A DNA stretch of 64,000 nucleotides from Bin90 sp965214635 (GTDB lineage: Bacteria; Chloroflexota; Dehalococcoidia; Lucifugimonadales; JADFKI01). Below the pieces are notes generated by a model. That model saw only the letters and a program-made list of their open reading frames with translations, was not told the DNA's origin and did not search any database. Within the stretch, counting starts at the first letter, position 1. Each line of letters starts with the position of its first letter. Positions 18,003 to 29,144 of this stretch are shown in pieces. The translations under genes were made by a program, and so were the position numbers. The stretch lies in contig OZ243964.1 of the NCBI GenBank assembly GCA_965214635.1, positions 248,001 through 312,000 of the forward strand, given 5' to 3'.

Positions 18003-18044
18003 CCGCCCAAGTGCATTATGCAATATAATGCTACACTTGGGCGG
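18003..18044. repeat. Long inverted repeat in the divergent region upstream of the CoA-transferase and epimerase genes
   Basis: Perfect 11-bp arms CCGCCCAAGTG (18003-18013) and its complement (18034-18044) enclose a second inverted repeat, CATTAT (18014-18019) and ATAATG (18025-18030). The whole can fold into a nearly continuous hairpin with a 3-base bulge. There is no U-tract. A possible minus-strand promoter (TTGCCG, 17 bases, CATTAT) overlaps it, so it may be an operator for the CoA-transferase gene. Confidence 0.6.
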
Positions 18045-18212
18045 GTTCGGCAACATGATGCGGCGCATATCTTCAAGGGATTTCGGTTTCCGCACACATG
18101 CGTTAGTAAAAACTGTGTTATAGCGGAAGGGTAGGTAGGCGAACCCGCGATACATTTTGGTGAAGAAGGCGCTTGTGAGTGCTTATATTGGAAGTTGAAA
18201 GGATTTCATAGA

Positions 18213-18965
18213 ATGACGAAGGTGTTGATAACCGGGATGAGTGGGCTTATCGGTGGGGTGCTGCGGCGCAGGTTGGAGGCGGCAGGCGGCTATGAGTTGA
18301 GCGCCTTGAACCGCAGCGCGGTCGAGGGCGTGGAGTGCTACCGTGCTGACATTGCAGACTTTGATGCGGTGAGGGCGGCGTGCGAAGGCAAGGATGTGGT
18401 GGTGCATTTGGCGGCGTACTTGGGCAGCGACGACTTCGAGGGACAGCTGCGCGGGAATATCGTCGGGACTTACAATGTGATGGAGGCGGCGCGGCTTGCG
18501 GGCGTGAAGCGGGTGGTGTTCGCGAGCAGTGGCAATGCCATACGGGGCTATGAGCTGGATGAGCCTTACAAGAGCATCGCCGCCGGGCAGTACGATGGGA
18601 TACCGGAAGACTTCCCGCGCATCACGCACACGATGGTGCGCCCGGAGGGCATCTACGGGGCGGCGAAGGTGTTCGGCGAGGCGCTAGGGCGCTTCTACTC
18701 CGACGCATACGGGCTGTCGGTGCTGTGCGTTCGCATAGGCAGGGTTACCCGCAACAATCGCCCGAATGCGGTGCGTGACCGCTCCATATACCTCAGCCAT
18801 GACGATGTGGCACAAATCCTTCACCTGTGTGTGGATGCGCCGGCTGCGCTGAAGTACGATGTGTTTCTTGCCACTTCCAACAACCGGTGGAGCTACCGAG
18901 ACCTTGAACATCCGCGGGAAGTGCTGGGATACGAACCGACCGATTCGGCAGACGACTTCGTGTAG
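18213..18965 (+). CDS. NAD-dependent epimerase/dehydratase (extended SDR)
   Basis: A 250-residue extended short-chain dehydrogenase. The coenzyme motif GMSGLIGG lies near the N-terminus (TKVLITGMSGLIG), DVVVHLAAYLG follows, the serine site is in FASSGNAIRG and the active-site YGAAK is present. It most resembles uronate dehydrogenase or a UDP-sugar epimerase; the substrate is open. I start at the ATG at 18213 (AAAGGA nine bases upstream) instead of the earlier one at 18195. Confidence 0.85.
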   Translation: MTKVLITGMSGLIGGVLRRRLEAAGGYELSALNRSAVEGVECYRADIADFDAVRAACEGKDVVVHLAAYLGSDDFEGQLRGNIVGTYNVMEAARLAGVKRVVFASSGNAIRGYELDEPYKSIAAGQYDGIPEDFPRITHTMVRPEGIYGAAKVFGEALGRFYSDAYGLSVLCVRIGRVTRNNRPNAVRDRSIYLSHDDVAQILHLCVDAPAALKYDVFLATSNNRWSYRDLEHPREVLGYEPTDSADDFV

Positions 18966-19055
18966 CCGGAAATTTGTTTGCCTTTCGGTCGATCAGTAAG
19001 CCAAGTTTCAGTGCTCGATAATTTGCAGAGCGATTGGAATGTACAGAAGCCTGAT

Positions 19056-20078
19056 TCACTCCAAGCCGAACTCGGAGAGGTCTTCGGTTTCGAATTGGAA
19101 TTTGCGCCAATATGGGTCGTGCATTTGGGCTAGGGCGCTCGCCCACGCTTGGCGCATTGCAGGATGCTGTGCGAATTCGGCGTATTGCGTCTCCAACAGG
19201 GATAGAAATGCCTCGAAGTCGGCGGTGAAGGCGGCGATGTCCGGATAGGCGCGCGCCTGTACTTGCCGCAGGATGTGGAGCGCCGCATCTTGCGACGGGT
19301 TCGCGCTCGACTCTGTGAGCCGCCGAATCATCGCTTCGAGATTTTGGCGAAACATCGGTACCGATTTCATGCCGTAAGGTTGAGCGTACTCCTCGGCGTA
19401 GACCGGCGGCTGACTAGCGGGGATGTACCACTTGAACAGCTCTAGGTAGAAGTCGTGCAGGTCTACCGGGGGATGGCGTCTGCTTGCGGGGCGCTCGGTG
19501 GTGATGCCGCCGATGTCTATGAGGGTAATGCTGGCTCGTTTGGGTGCGAAGTAGATGTTTTGTGGACGGCAGTCCAGCAATATCGCACCCGCAGTGTGGA
19601 AGGCGGCGGCTATTTTCAGCACATCGTGGGCTATTTTGAAGCGGCTGTGGTGCGAATGCCGTCCAACCGGATGCACGGCAAACAGGTTTTGCGGGATGCC
19701 GATGGGTTTGTGCTTGATGCCGTCGATTGCATCCCCTACTAACGGAACGCCGCATGCGCGCTGCTCGACGACTACGGTGTATTCTGCGCTCAGGTTGTCG
19801 GCGAAGTAGGCACAGTGGTTTGCGGGAGATGTGTATGCAATCAGGCGGGAGAGCTGCGGCAATGTATCGCCGAGATTGCGACGCAGAGCGATGCCACGGG
19901 CTATGCGCCGCTCTACTGCATCGTGTTGGGAGCGCGCTAGTAGCGTGGGATGAGGGCGCTTTATCACGACAGGCGTTCCGGTGTGCGTGTCGGTGGCGGC
20001 GAACACCTCGGAGTCCGCTCCCTCACTTAGCCGCGCTCGCAACCGAAAGCGGTGAAGTTCTTTGGGTTCAATGTGCAT
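19056..20078 (-). CDS. Divergent protein-kinase-fold protein
   Basis: A 340-residue protein with a degenerate Ser/Thr-kinase layout. A beta strand with the ATP-binding lysine reads TPVVIKRPHPTL, the catalytic loop reads LLDCRPQNIYF (family consensus HRDLKPEN; Asp and Asn kept) and LIDIGG stands for the DFG motif. The Gly-rich loop is weak (LSEGADSEVFAA). It could be a small-molecule or protein kinase, or a pseudokinase. A C-terminal helical region of about 110 residues has no recognised motif. I start at the ATG at 20078, as homology begins there; no clear ribosome binding site is seen. Confidence 0.6.
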   Translation of the reverse strand: MHIEPKELHRFRLRARLSEGADSEVFAATDTHTGTPVVIKRPHPTLLARSQHDAVERRIARGIALRRNLGDTLPQLSRLIAYTSPANHCAYFADNLSAEYTVVVEQRACGVPLVGDAIDGIKHKPIGIPQNLFAVHPVGRHSHHSRFKIAHDVLKIAAAFHTAGAILLDCRPQNIYFAPKRASITLIDIGGITTERPASRRHPPVDLHDFYLELFKWYIPASQPPVYAEEYAQPYGMKSVPMFRQNLEAMIRRLTESSANPSQDAALHILRQVQARAYPDIAAFTADFEAFLSLLETQYAEFAQHPAMRQAWASALAQMHDPYWRKFQFETEDLSEFGLE

Positions 20079-20278
20079 TGCTGGTCGTGAGTTATCGGTT
20101 GTTGCAAGATAGCAACGCGATAGTATCGGGAAAGTCCAACTGTATTGCGGGGGCAATGAGCGATTGGTATTCTCAATCAGCAGTGAAAATAAGAAGCCTT
20201 CTTATTCGCATCGGGTATGCTCCAATAGCAGGTTATTCATTAGGATAGGATAAGTGATTAAGTGATAAGGACGGGAAA

Positions 20279-20953
20279 TTGGCGCTGATTATCGGGATTA
20301 CAGGGTCTATCGCCACGGGGAAGAGCAGCGCTTGTCGGCTGATGGCAGCCGATGGGGCGAGGCACTTGGACGCCGACCGACTGGTGCATACACTGTACGA
20401 GCCGGGCAAGCCGGCGTTTGGGCGCATTGTGGCAGCTTTTGGCGACGAAGTGGTGGGGGCTGATGGACACATAGACCGAAAGATACTTGGGTCAAGGGTG
20501 TTTGGCAAGCCGGAGGAGATGACAAAGCTGACTACGGCTATCGGCAACATCGCCGAGGCGGTCAAGCAGGCATTGGACGAATGGGAATCCGAGTCGAGCG
20601 ATGATGATGTGTTGGCGCTGGAGGCGGTGAATCTGATAGAGGCGGGCTATGGGCGATGGTGCAACGCCGTGTGGCTGTTTACGAGCGACAATGATGCGGC
20701 GCGGCAGCGGTTGATGCAGCGGAATGGGCTGTCGGCTGCGGAGGCGGAGCAGCGGCTGGCGAGCCAGCGTGATTGGCGGGAGCGTGCGCCGGCTGCGGAC
20801 AAGGTTTTCCACAACGATGGGGATATGGCGGCGTTCGATGCGCAGGTGAGGTCAGCGTATGGCGAAGCCGTCCGATTGTGGAAAGACGGACGGCTTCCGA
20901 TGTCCAAGTATTATGGTTGGTGGGAACGGCGCAGCAGCGGCGCTACTTCTTGA
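20279..20953 (+). CDS. coaE: Dephospho-CoA kinase-like protein
   Basis: Probably phosphorylates dephospho-CoA in the last step of CoA synthesis. It has the P-loop GITGSIATGKS at residues 6-16, then the DADRLVH and VVGADGHIDRKILGSRVFG segments and the LID-region RLASQRDWRERAPAADKVFHNDG, all as in CoaE. The middle part is divergent (no clear PLL before the Glu-rich helix), so a related nucleoside kinase is possible. The start is a TTG with AGGA seven bases upstream. The last 11 bp overlap the 3' end of the convergent monooxygenase gene. Confidence 0.78.
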   Translation: MALIIGITGSIATGKSSACRLMAADGARHLDADRLVHTLYEPGKPAFGRIVAAFGDEVVGADGHIDRKILGSRVFGKPEEMTKLTTAIGNIAEAVKQALDEWESESSDDDVLALEAVNLIEAGYGRWCNAVWLFTSDNDAARQRLMQRNGLSAAEAEQRLASQRDWRERAPAADKVFHNDGDMAAFDAQVRSAYGEAVRLWKDGRLPMSKYYGWWERRSSGATS

Positions 20954-22103
20954 ATTCGGGCATCACTTCTTCGGCGAACTGCTCTAGCTGCTCGATGATG
21001 ACACTCTGCGGCGTACCGACAGGCAAGCCCACATTTATCTCGTGCAAGCCGGGGTACTGCTTCTGGATGCTCATAAGCTGCTCGGTAACTTGCTCGGGTG
21101 TGCCCATAAGCCATGAGCCGCTTTCTACCGCCTGCTCCAAGGTGGGGAGGTTCGCCGTGTATGCGCGGTCGGGGTCACCTAGTGCTTCAATCTGGTCGTC
21201 GGTTAAGCCTCGCACGAACCCGAGCGGGGCGAACATCTTCATGTTTTCCTCGAAGAACATCCTCGCCTCGCGAATGCCCTGTTCCGGGGTGTCGCATAGA
21301 TACACCGAGAAGCTGATGATGAGGTTGCCGCCCAGCTCGGTTTCGCGGCCGTGAGCGGCTTCAACCTTTTGCCACGCTTCTACGACGCTCTGCTGCGCTC
21401 CGCCGGGTGCGGCGCCGCCGCCGATGATGCCCTTGATGCCGTGCTTTGCCATGAAGTTCAGCCCGCGTTCGCCTGCGCTGACTATTGGCTGCCAGCATTC
21501 CACAGGCATGGTGATTGGGCGCGGCACGAGGGTTATCTCTTCGAGTTCGTAGCCGCGGTAGGGTACACGCGGCGGGATGGTGTAGTGTTTGCCGTGATGC
21601 GAAAACGACTCGTTGTTGAACGCCTTGAACATGATGTCAACCTGCTCTTCGAACAGGTCGCGGTTGGCGTCGGCGTCCAACATAGGTGCGCCGAACACCT
21701 CAACCTCGCGGGTGTGGTAGCCTCTGCCGACGCCGAAGATGACGCGCCCACCAGTGAGTATGTCTGCGGTGGCGAAGTCCTCGGCTAGGCGCAGGGGGTG
21801 CCACATCGGGGCGATGTTGAAGCCGCTGCCAATCTTGATGTTGTCGGTGATGTGGCAGAGGTGTATGGCTTCCATCAGCAGGTTGGGTATGCATTCGTAG
21901 CCCTCATGCTGGAAGTGATGTTCTGCCATCCAGAAGGTGTCGTATCCCTTCTTGTCCATAGTAGTGGCGATGGCTTCGGTCTTGTCGAAGACGGTAATGA
22001 GCTGCTCGTTAGAGTAAGAGCGGTCGTTGGCTGGCGTGGCGTCGAAGCCCATATCCTCAAGGTCAATGTGTCCGGCGAACAGGCTGCCGAATCTCTTTAT
22101 CAT
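20943..22103 (-). CDS. Luciferase-like (LLM class) flavin-dependent monooxygenase
   Basis: A 386-residue TIM-barrel flavin monooxygenase (COG2141 type). Seen are GYDTFWMAEHHF, the NIKIGSGFNIAPMWHPLRLAED core, and GGRVIFGVGRGYHTREVE. It uses FMNH2 or F420H2 to oxygenate or desulfonate organic substrates; which one cannot be told. Paralogous expansion of this family is known from SAR202 genomes. GGAGG lies seven bases before the ATG. The stop codon region overlaps the coaE stop region by 11 bp on the other strand. Confidence 0.9.
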   Translation of the reverse strand: MIKRFGSLFAGHIDLEDMGFDATPANDRSYSNEQLITVFDKTEAIATTMDKKGYDTFWMAEHHFQHEGYECIPNLLMEAIHLCHITDNIKIGSGFNIAPMWHPLRLAEDFATADILTGGRVIFGVGRGYHTREVEVFGAPMLDADANRDLFEEQVDIMFKAFNNESFSHHGKHYTIPPRVPYRGYELEEITLVPRPITMPVECWQPIVSAGERGLNFMAKHGIKGIIGGGAAPGGAQQSVVEAWQKVEAAHGRETELGGNLIISFSVYLCDTPEQGIREARMFFEENMKMFAPLGFVRGLTDDQIEALGDPDRAYTANLPTLEQAVESGSWLMGTPEQVTEQLMSIQKQYPGLHEINVGLPVGTPQSVIIEQLEQFAEEVMPEFKK

Positions 22104-22416
22104 GTGCGTGCCTCCATAAAAGCGTGCTGGTGTAAATCTGCGACTAATTGTAGTGGGATAGTGTCAAGTGTCAAGCCCGATGGGTTCGCCGCAGCGCGGT
22201 CTGGTATAATCGGCGCTGTCTTGTGCAGTCGGTGCGTTGGAAGTGAGAGCGCAGTAGTGCTTCATTGGTGCGGCTTCACCGTTGCGAAAGCGTGAAACCG
22301 CATAGCATAAGTTGAAGGGATCTTTCATTCCCGTCACTTCCGACCTTCCGCCTCATCAGTGGGAGATGGACTTCTGCAAGATAGACGCAGTGAAAAAGAA
22401 GAAAGTGAGGACGCCA

Positions 22417-22791
22417 ATGCCTATACAAGGTCGCTATCTGTTCACGGCTAGCATGGATGTTGCCAAAGAGAAAGAGGCGCTGTTCAACGAAGTGTACGAT
22501 ACGGAGCATGTACCGCTACTCAGCAGCGTGCCCGGGGTTGTGGCGGTGGCGCGTTTCAAGACGCAGCAGGAGCTGACGCTGGCGATTGGCGGCGAGCTTC
22601 GCACCATAGTTGTGCAGGATGGCGAGCCGCGCTACAGCGCTGTCTACGAGGTGGAAAGCCCGGATGTCCTCAAGAGCGATGCGTGGGCAGATGCGTCGGA
22701 GCAGGGGCGCTGGCCCGACGAAGTGCGTCCGTATACCAAAAACCGCAGGCATACTCTGCGTAAGCTCATCCTGCCGGGCGAATCCGACTAA
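22417..22791 (+). CDS. Small conserved protein, probable dimeric alpha/beta-barrel (EthD-like)
   Basis: A 124-residue protein of uncertain family. RYLFTASMDVAKEKEALFNEVYDTEHVPLLSSVPG followed by VARFKT resembles the ferredoxin-like fold of EthD and antibiotic-monooxygenase-type proteins, where a Tyr-x-x-x-His-x-P motif is typical. The start at 22417 has GAGG upstream; the frame is open from 22312 but without a convincing start. A TATAAT at 22205-22210 could be its promoter, leaving a long leader of about 200 bases. The 313-bp gap upstream otherwise shows no gene. Function unknown. Confidence 0.55.
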   Translation: MPIQGRYLFTASMDVAKEKEALFNEVYDTEHVPLLSSVPGVVAVARFKTQQELTLAIGGELRTIVVQDGEPRYSAVYEVESPDVLKSDAWADASEQGRWPDEVRPYTKNRRHTLRKLILPGESD

Positions 22792-22920
22792 TATGGTGTT
22801 TCTAGTGAGCCTTGATGTGTGGGCTGCGAATGTTGGAGATTTCTCCCTGAGGCGGGAGTGTGGCGGGAAGAGCAGGGACTAATGAGGGAGGCAATGGATG
22901 CTGTATAAGGCGTGCACCGT

Positions 22921-24414
22921 ATGAGGCTGTCTGTGCCCATACGGCCGGTGGGGCGCATCACGAACAGCCGCAACTACAAGTGGTGGGCGTTTGGGGCGGT
23001 GGCGCTGGGGCTGTTCCTCACGGTAACCGACCAGTCGGGCATCAACATTGCGCTGCCGCTCATAGCAGAGCATTTCGGCGCGGATATTCCCTCGGCGCAG
23101 TGGATTGCGCTGGGGTTTATCCTCAGCACGAGCGTTATGTTCATGCCGGTGGGGCGGCTGTCGGACATCGTGGGGCGCACATATGTGTATATGCTCGGCT
23201 TTACGGTGTTCGTGATAGGGGCGCTGCTTGGGGGCACGGCGCAGGCGTATCCATTACTGGTCGCTGGCAAGGTGATACAGGGGATTGGCGTTGCGGGGAT
23301 AGAGGCAAACGGAATGGCGATGGTGGCGGACATATTCCCGGAGCGCGAGCGAGGGAAAGCCATCGGGCTGTACATGTCCATCATCGGAGCGGGCGCAGTA
23401 GGCGGGCCGGTCATCGGCGGGACGCTGGTCAGCCTGCTGGGGTGGCGGTCGGTGTTCTTCGCAAGCCTGATAGTGGGTGTTGCTGCGCTGGGCGTGGCGG
23501 CGCTGACGCTGCGGCGCACAGATGCACGGCGAGGCAGGCGCAGCGCAGGCGGCGGGTTCGACTGGCTTGGCGCAATGCTGTCCACAGCGGCGCTCATCGG
23601 CTTTCTGGTGTCCATTACCAATGGCCATAGGCTGGGATGGGCTTCGCCGGCGATACTCTCCGGGTTTGGGGTTGCTGCGGCTGCGCTTGTGGGTTTCGTC
23701 TGGTGGGAGGGCAGGTGCGCCTCACCGATGCTGGACTTGAGTTTCTTTCGCAGCAAGGTGTTCTCGCTGGGCGTTGCGGCGCGCTTCCTGTCGTTCTTGG
23801 GAACATCGGCGGTGTTTTTCTTGATGCCATTCTACCTTGTGCAAGGGCTGGGATTTGAGCCGGTCAAGGCGGGGCTGCTGATGGTGCCGGGTTCCATATC
23901 CATCGCCATATGGGGACCGATAAGCGGGCGCTTGTCGGACAAGATAGGGACGCGCTGGCTGACTGTGCTGGGGATGGCGTTGTCGTGTGCGGCGATGCTG
24001 ATGTTTTCGCGCTTGGATGAGGAGTCATCAGTAACGCAAATCGTCGTCAGCATGGTGGTGCAGGGCAGCGGGATAGGGATGTTTTCGTCGCCGAATACGA
24101 GTGCGATAATGACGGCGGTTGACCCGCGCAAGTTCAGCGTGGCGTCAGCGTTTCTGAATCTGACGCGCACATCGGCTGGGCTGAGTGGGATTGCGATTTT
24201 CACGGCGATAGTGGTGTTCACGATGGCTACGATGGGGGTTGCGCCGGATCTGTCTGCGGTGTCGCAGGATGGTGGTGATGTGGTGCGGACGGCGTTTGTG
24301 GCGGGGATGAGCCGAGCGTTCCTTGCGGCGGCAGTCGTGATGCTGGCAGCGGTGCTCATTTCGGTTCTGCGCGGGGAGAATCCGTCGTCCGTCGATTCGA
24401 ATGGACGGGCATAG
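22921..24414 (+). CDS. MFS drug exporter, DHA2 (14-TM) family
   Basis: A proton-driven efflux protein of the inner membrane, 497 residues with about 14 hydrophobic segments. The first helix contains LFLTVTDQSGINIALPLIAEHF (motif D1 of DHA2), followed by VGRLSDIVGRTYVY (motif A) and the motif C helix GAGAVGGPVIGGTL. The substrate is unknown. The frame opens at GTG 22912; I prefer the ATG at 22921, which has AAGG eleven bases upstream and a TATAAG at 22904-22909 that could be a -10. Confidence 0.88.
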   Translation: MRLSVPIRPVGRITNSRNYKWWAFGAVALGLFLTVTDQSGINIALPLIAEHFGADIPSAQWIALGFILSTSVMFMPVGRLSDIVGRTYVYMLGFTVFVIGALLGGTAQAYPLLVAGKVIQGIGVAGIEANGMAMVADIFPERERGKAIGLYMSIIGAGAVGGPVIGGTLVSLLGWRSVFFASLIVGVAALGVAALTLRRTDARRGRRSAGGGFDWLGAMLSTAALIGFLVSITNGHRLGWASPAILSGFGVAAAALVGFVWWEGRCASPMLDLSFFRSKVFSLGVAARFLSFLGTSAVFFLMPFYLVQGLGFEPVKAGLLMVPGSISIAIWGPISGRLSDKIGTRWLTVLGMALSCAAMLMFSRLDEESSVTQIVVSMVVQGSGIGMFSSPNTSAIMTAVDPRKFSVASAFLNLTRTSAGLSGIAIFTAIVVFTMATMGVAPDLSAVSQDGGDVVRTAFVAGMSRAFLAAAVVMLAAVLISVLRGENPSSVDSNGRA

Positions 24415-24519
24415 ATGCCAGAGCGCCTAGTATTAGCGTTTCCCAACATTCCCAACAGAGGAAGTAATTTGGGAATATGCAGGCTTGGGCAGATGATGAG
24501 TGGGGCAGGGTGCGCCTGC

Positions 24520-24548
24520 TATCCCGTTCCCATTGGAGATACGGGATA
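24520..24548. terminator. Possible weak terminator hairpin between convergent genes
   Basis: TATCCCGT (24520-24527) and its complement ACGGGATA (24541-24548) flank a 13-base loop. No T-run follows. A second 8-bp inverted repeat (24448-24455/24469-24476) precedes it. The position between MFS (+) and membrane-protein (-) genes suggests termination. Confidence 0.35.
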
Positions 24549-24564
24549 ACGGGCGTCTTGCATT

Positions 24565-25194
24565 CTAGATGATGCCGCGTTTGGCTCGGACGAACAGGCG
24601 GGTCATGTTGTCCGCATCGGGGCTGTCGTTGCCGGGGAAGTGTGCGGGAATGTCGCGCGCGCCCACCACATTGAACACCACGACGGTGAACGGCTTTATC
24701 CGCATCACGCTGCCGATGATGAAGTATAAGCCGACGAGTATTCCGACTGCTCCCAACAGGAACAGGACGGTCTCCATGACTGTTAGGAAGCGGAGATAGC
24801 CCTTTGATCTCTGGAACAGGTCAGATTCGACTGTGCTGGTGAGATATGCGTCCGTTCTGATGTCTGACTGGGTGATAGTGCCCTCGTCCATCTTGTTTTT
24901 GAGGTCTAGGACGGCTCTGACTTCTCCAAAATCCACGAAGGCTGAGAGCAGGAGCAGGAATATGGTAACGGCGACGCCTGCGCCTGTGATTAAGAGGCCT
25001 GGGCGCAGTCTGCTTTCCTGCCCGCCATTGGACTTCTTGAAAGTGGGGATGTCGGACAGCGGGACATCGTCAGTGATTTGGGTTCGGTCTTTGCGGTTCA
25101 GCGCGGCGACTATGCGGCGGTTCGTCAGCACCACATGCTCGGTGCGCGAGAGTAGCTCTTCGTTGGATTGGAGTTGCACTTCTAGGGCGCACAT
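24565..25194 (-). CDS. Membrane protein with two helices and an N-terminal PH-like segment
   Basis: A 209-residue protein I do not recognise as a named family. Residues 1-50 (LSRTEHVVLTNRRIVAAL) resemble the bacterial PH-like domain in which a protein level signal ends in 'LTNRRI'. Two membrane helices follow (about 68-90 and 140-170) with a charged external or periplasmic loop between. The C-terminus (PFTVVVFNVVGARDIPAHFPG) again looks like a soluble beta-rich unit. The ATG at 25194 has AAAGGA six bases upstream. The role is unknown. Confidence 0.6.
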   Translation of the reverse strand: MCALEVQLQSNEELLSRTEHVVLTNRRIVAALNRKDRTQITDDVPLSDIPTFKKSNGGQESRLRPGLLITGAGVAVTIFLLLLSAFVDFGEVRAVLDLKNKMDEGTITQSDIRTDAYLTSTVESDLFQRSKGYLRFLTVMETVLFLLGAVGILVGLYFIIGSVMRIKPFTVVVFNVVGARDIPAHFPGNDSPDADNMTRLFVRAKRGII

Positions 25195-25423
25195 GGTTCG
25201 TCCTTTTTTTCGTCTTGGGCATATGTGCCGCTGCATGATGTGTGCGGGCGGGCATCGGTTTCTGCGCTCGAGATTATGAGCGCGCTGGGTCGGATTTGCG
25301 TCCGACGGAGTGGTGTGTGGTTTTTCTGCGGTTTATTATAGCCAAAGATGTCAACAAGGGGAGCGTGTGGCTTTGGTGCTGATGTGGATTTTTCGTATTT
25401 ATGAAGAACTTTCTAAAAAACCC

Positions 25424-25452
25424 TTGACGGCTGGAATTTGAGCGCCTATACT
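25424..25452 (+). promoter_or_regulatory. Strong promoter of the 23S rRNA unit
   Basis: TTGACG (25424-25429), 17 bases, TATACT (25447-25452), with an A-rich stretch (TTCTAAAAAACCC) directly upstream like an UP element. Transcription would start near 25459, about 165 bases before the mature 23S. The gap 25195-25622 holds this promoter, the leader hairpin and one half of the processing stem; no protein gene is seen. Confidence 0.75.
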
Positions 25453-25532
25453 TACAGGACGGAATTGGAGAGCAAGTATAGAAAGTGTTGATGACGACCA
25501 TCCACTGACATATGAACTTTCAGGTAACTCTC

Positions 25533-25565
25533 AGTACGGCTGGGATTGCCAGCCGTACTTTTTTT
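25533..25565 (+). terminator. Perfect intrinsic-terminator hairpin in the 23S rRNA leader
   Basis: An 11-bp perfect stem (AGTACGGCTGG 25533-25543, complement 25549-25559) with a 5-base loop runs into seven Ts (25559-25565). It lies after the promoter at 25424 and before the 23S gene. Upstream GAGAG/CTCTC and GAAAGT/ACTTTC pairs could form a competing structure. Directly after it, GCACCTTAACAACTG resembles a boxA antitermination element. It may attenuate 23S transcription or end a short leader RNA. Confidence 0.7.
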
Positions 25566-25577
25566 GCACCTTAACAA

Positions 25578-25622
25578 CTGAATCCTGTCAAAAACAAGAC
25601 CGAGTAAATGATCCTTAATGTG

Positions 25623-25629
<7 letters not shown>
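25578..25629 (+). other. 5' half of the pre-23S processing stem
   Basis: CTGAATCCTGTC (25578-25589) and the 28 bases at 25602-25629 are complementary to 28812-28823 and 28747-28774 on the other side of the 23S gene. The 28-base part pairs throughout, with only two G-U pairs. This is the expected RNase III substrate that closes a pre-23S rRNA. Confidence 0.85.
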
Positions 25630-28746
<3,117 letters not shown>

Positions 28747-28754
<8 letters not shown>

Positions 28755-28823
28755 ACATTAAGGGTTATTTACTCATACCAAGCCGAGCGCGCAACCAGCG
28801 CGCAAAGCCAAGACAGGATTCAG
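28747..28823 (+). other. 3' half of the pre-23S processing stem
   Basis: The bases 28747-28774 and 28812-28823 pair with 25602-25629 and 25578-25589. A further GC-rich hairpin (28842-28851/28855-28864) separates this stem from the tRNA; it has no T-run, so the tRNA is probably on the same transcript. Confidence 0.85.
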
Positions 28824-28879
28824 TATAAGGCACAAGCGCAAGCCGCTGTGAACATCACGGCGGCTCAAGTGTACAACGC

Positions 28880-28954
<75 letters not shown>

Positions 28955-28966
28955 TCGCGCATAAAC

Positions 28967-28994
28967 AACGCCCGTCGATTATCCGACGGGCGTT
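28967..28994 (+). terminator. Terminator of the 23S-tRNA-fMet unit
   Basis: An 11-bp perfect stem (AACGCCCGTCG 28967-28977, complement 28984-28994) starts 12 bases after the tRNA and is followed by TTCGCTTTGTT. Confidence 0.75.
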
Positions 28995-29108
28995 TCGCTT
29001 TGTTAGCGCCGCACCGGGCTTCGCTAAACTCCGACTGCGTGCCTGCTTATATTTTCTGCCACCCATTGGACGAGAATCGCTTATAGAGCATATCATGATT
29101 AGGTAGGA

Positions 29109-29138
29109 TTGCCGAAGCCCACTGAACAAGGGTAGAAT
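29109..29138 (+). promoter_or_regulatory. Promoter of the accessory three-gene block, giving a leaderless mRNA
   Basis: TTGCCG (29109-29114), 18 bases, TAGAAT (29133-29138), then 6 bases to the ATG at 29145. The start of transcription would coincide with the start codon. Confidence 0.55.
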
Positions 29139-29144
29139 AGCGCA

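Noticed and set aside
28755..28879. A 5S rRNA gene between 23S and tRNA-fMet.
   Set aside because: The 125 bases are taken up by the processing stem and a small GC-rich hairpin; no 5S-like loop sequences are visible. A covariance search would settle it.
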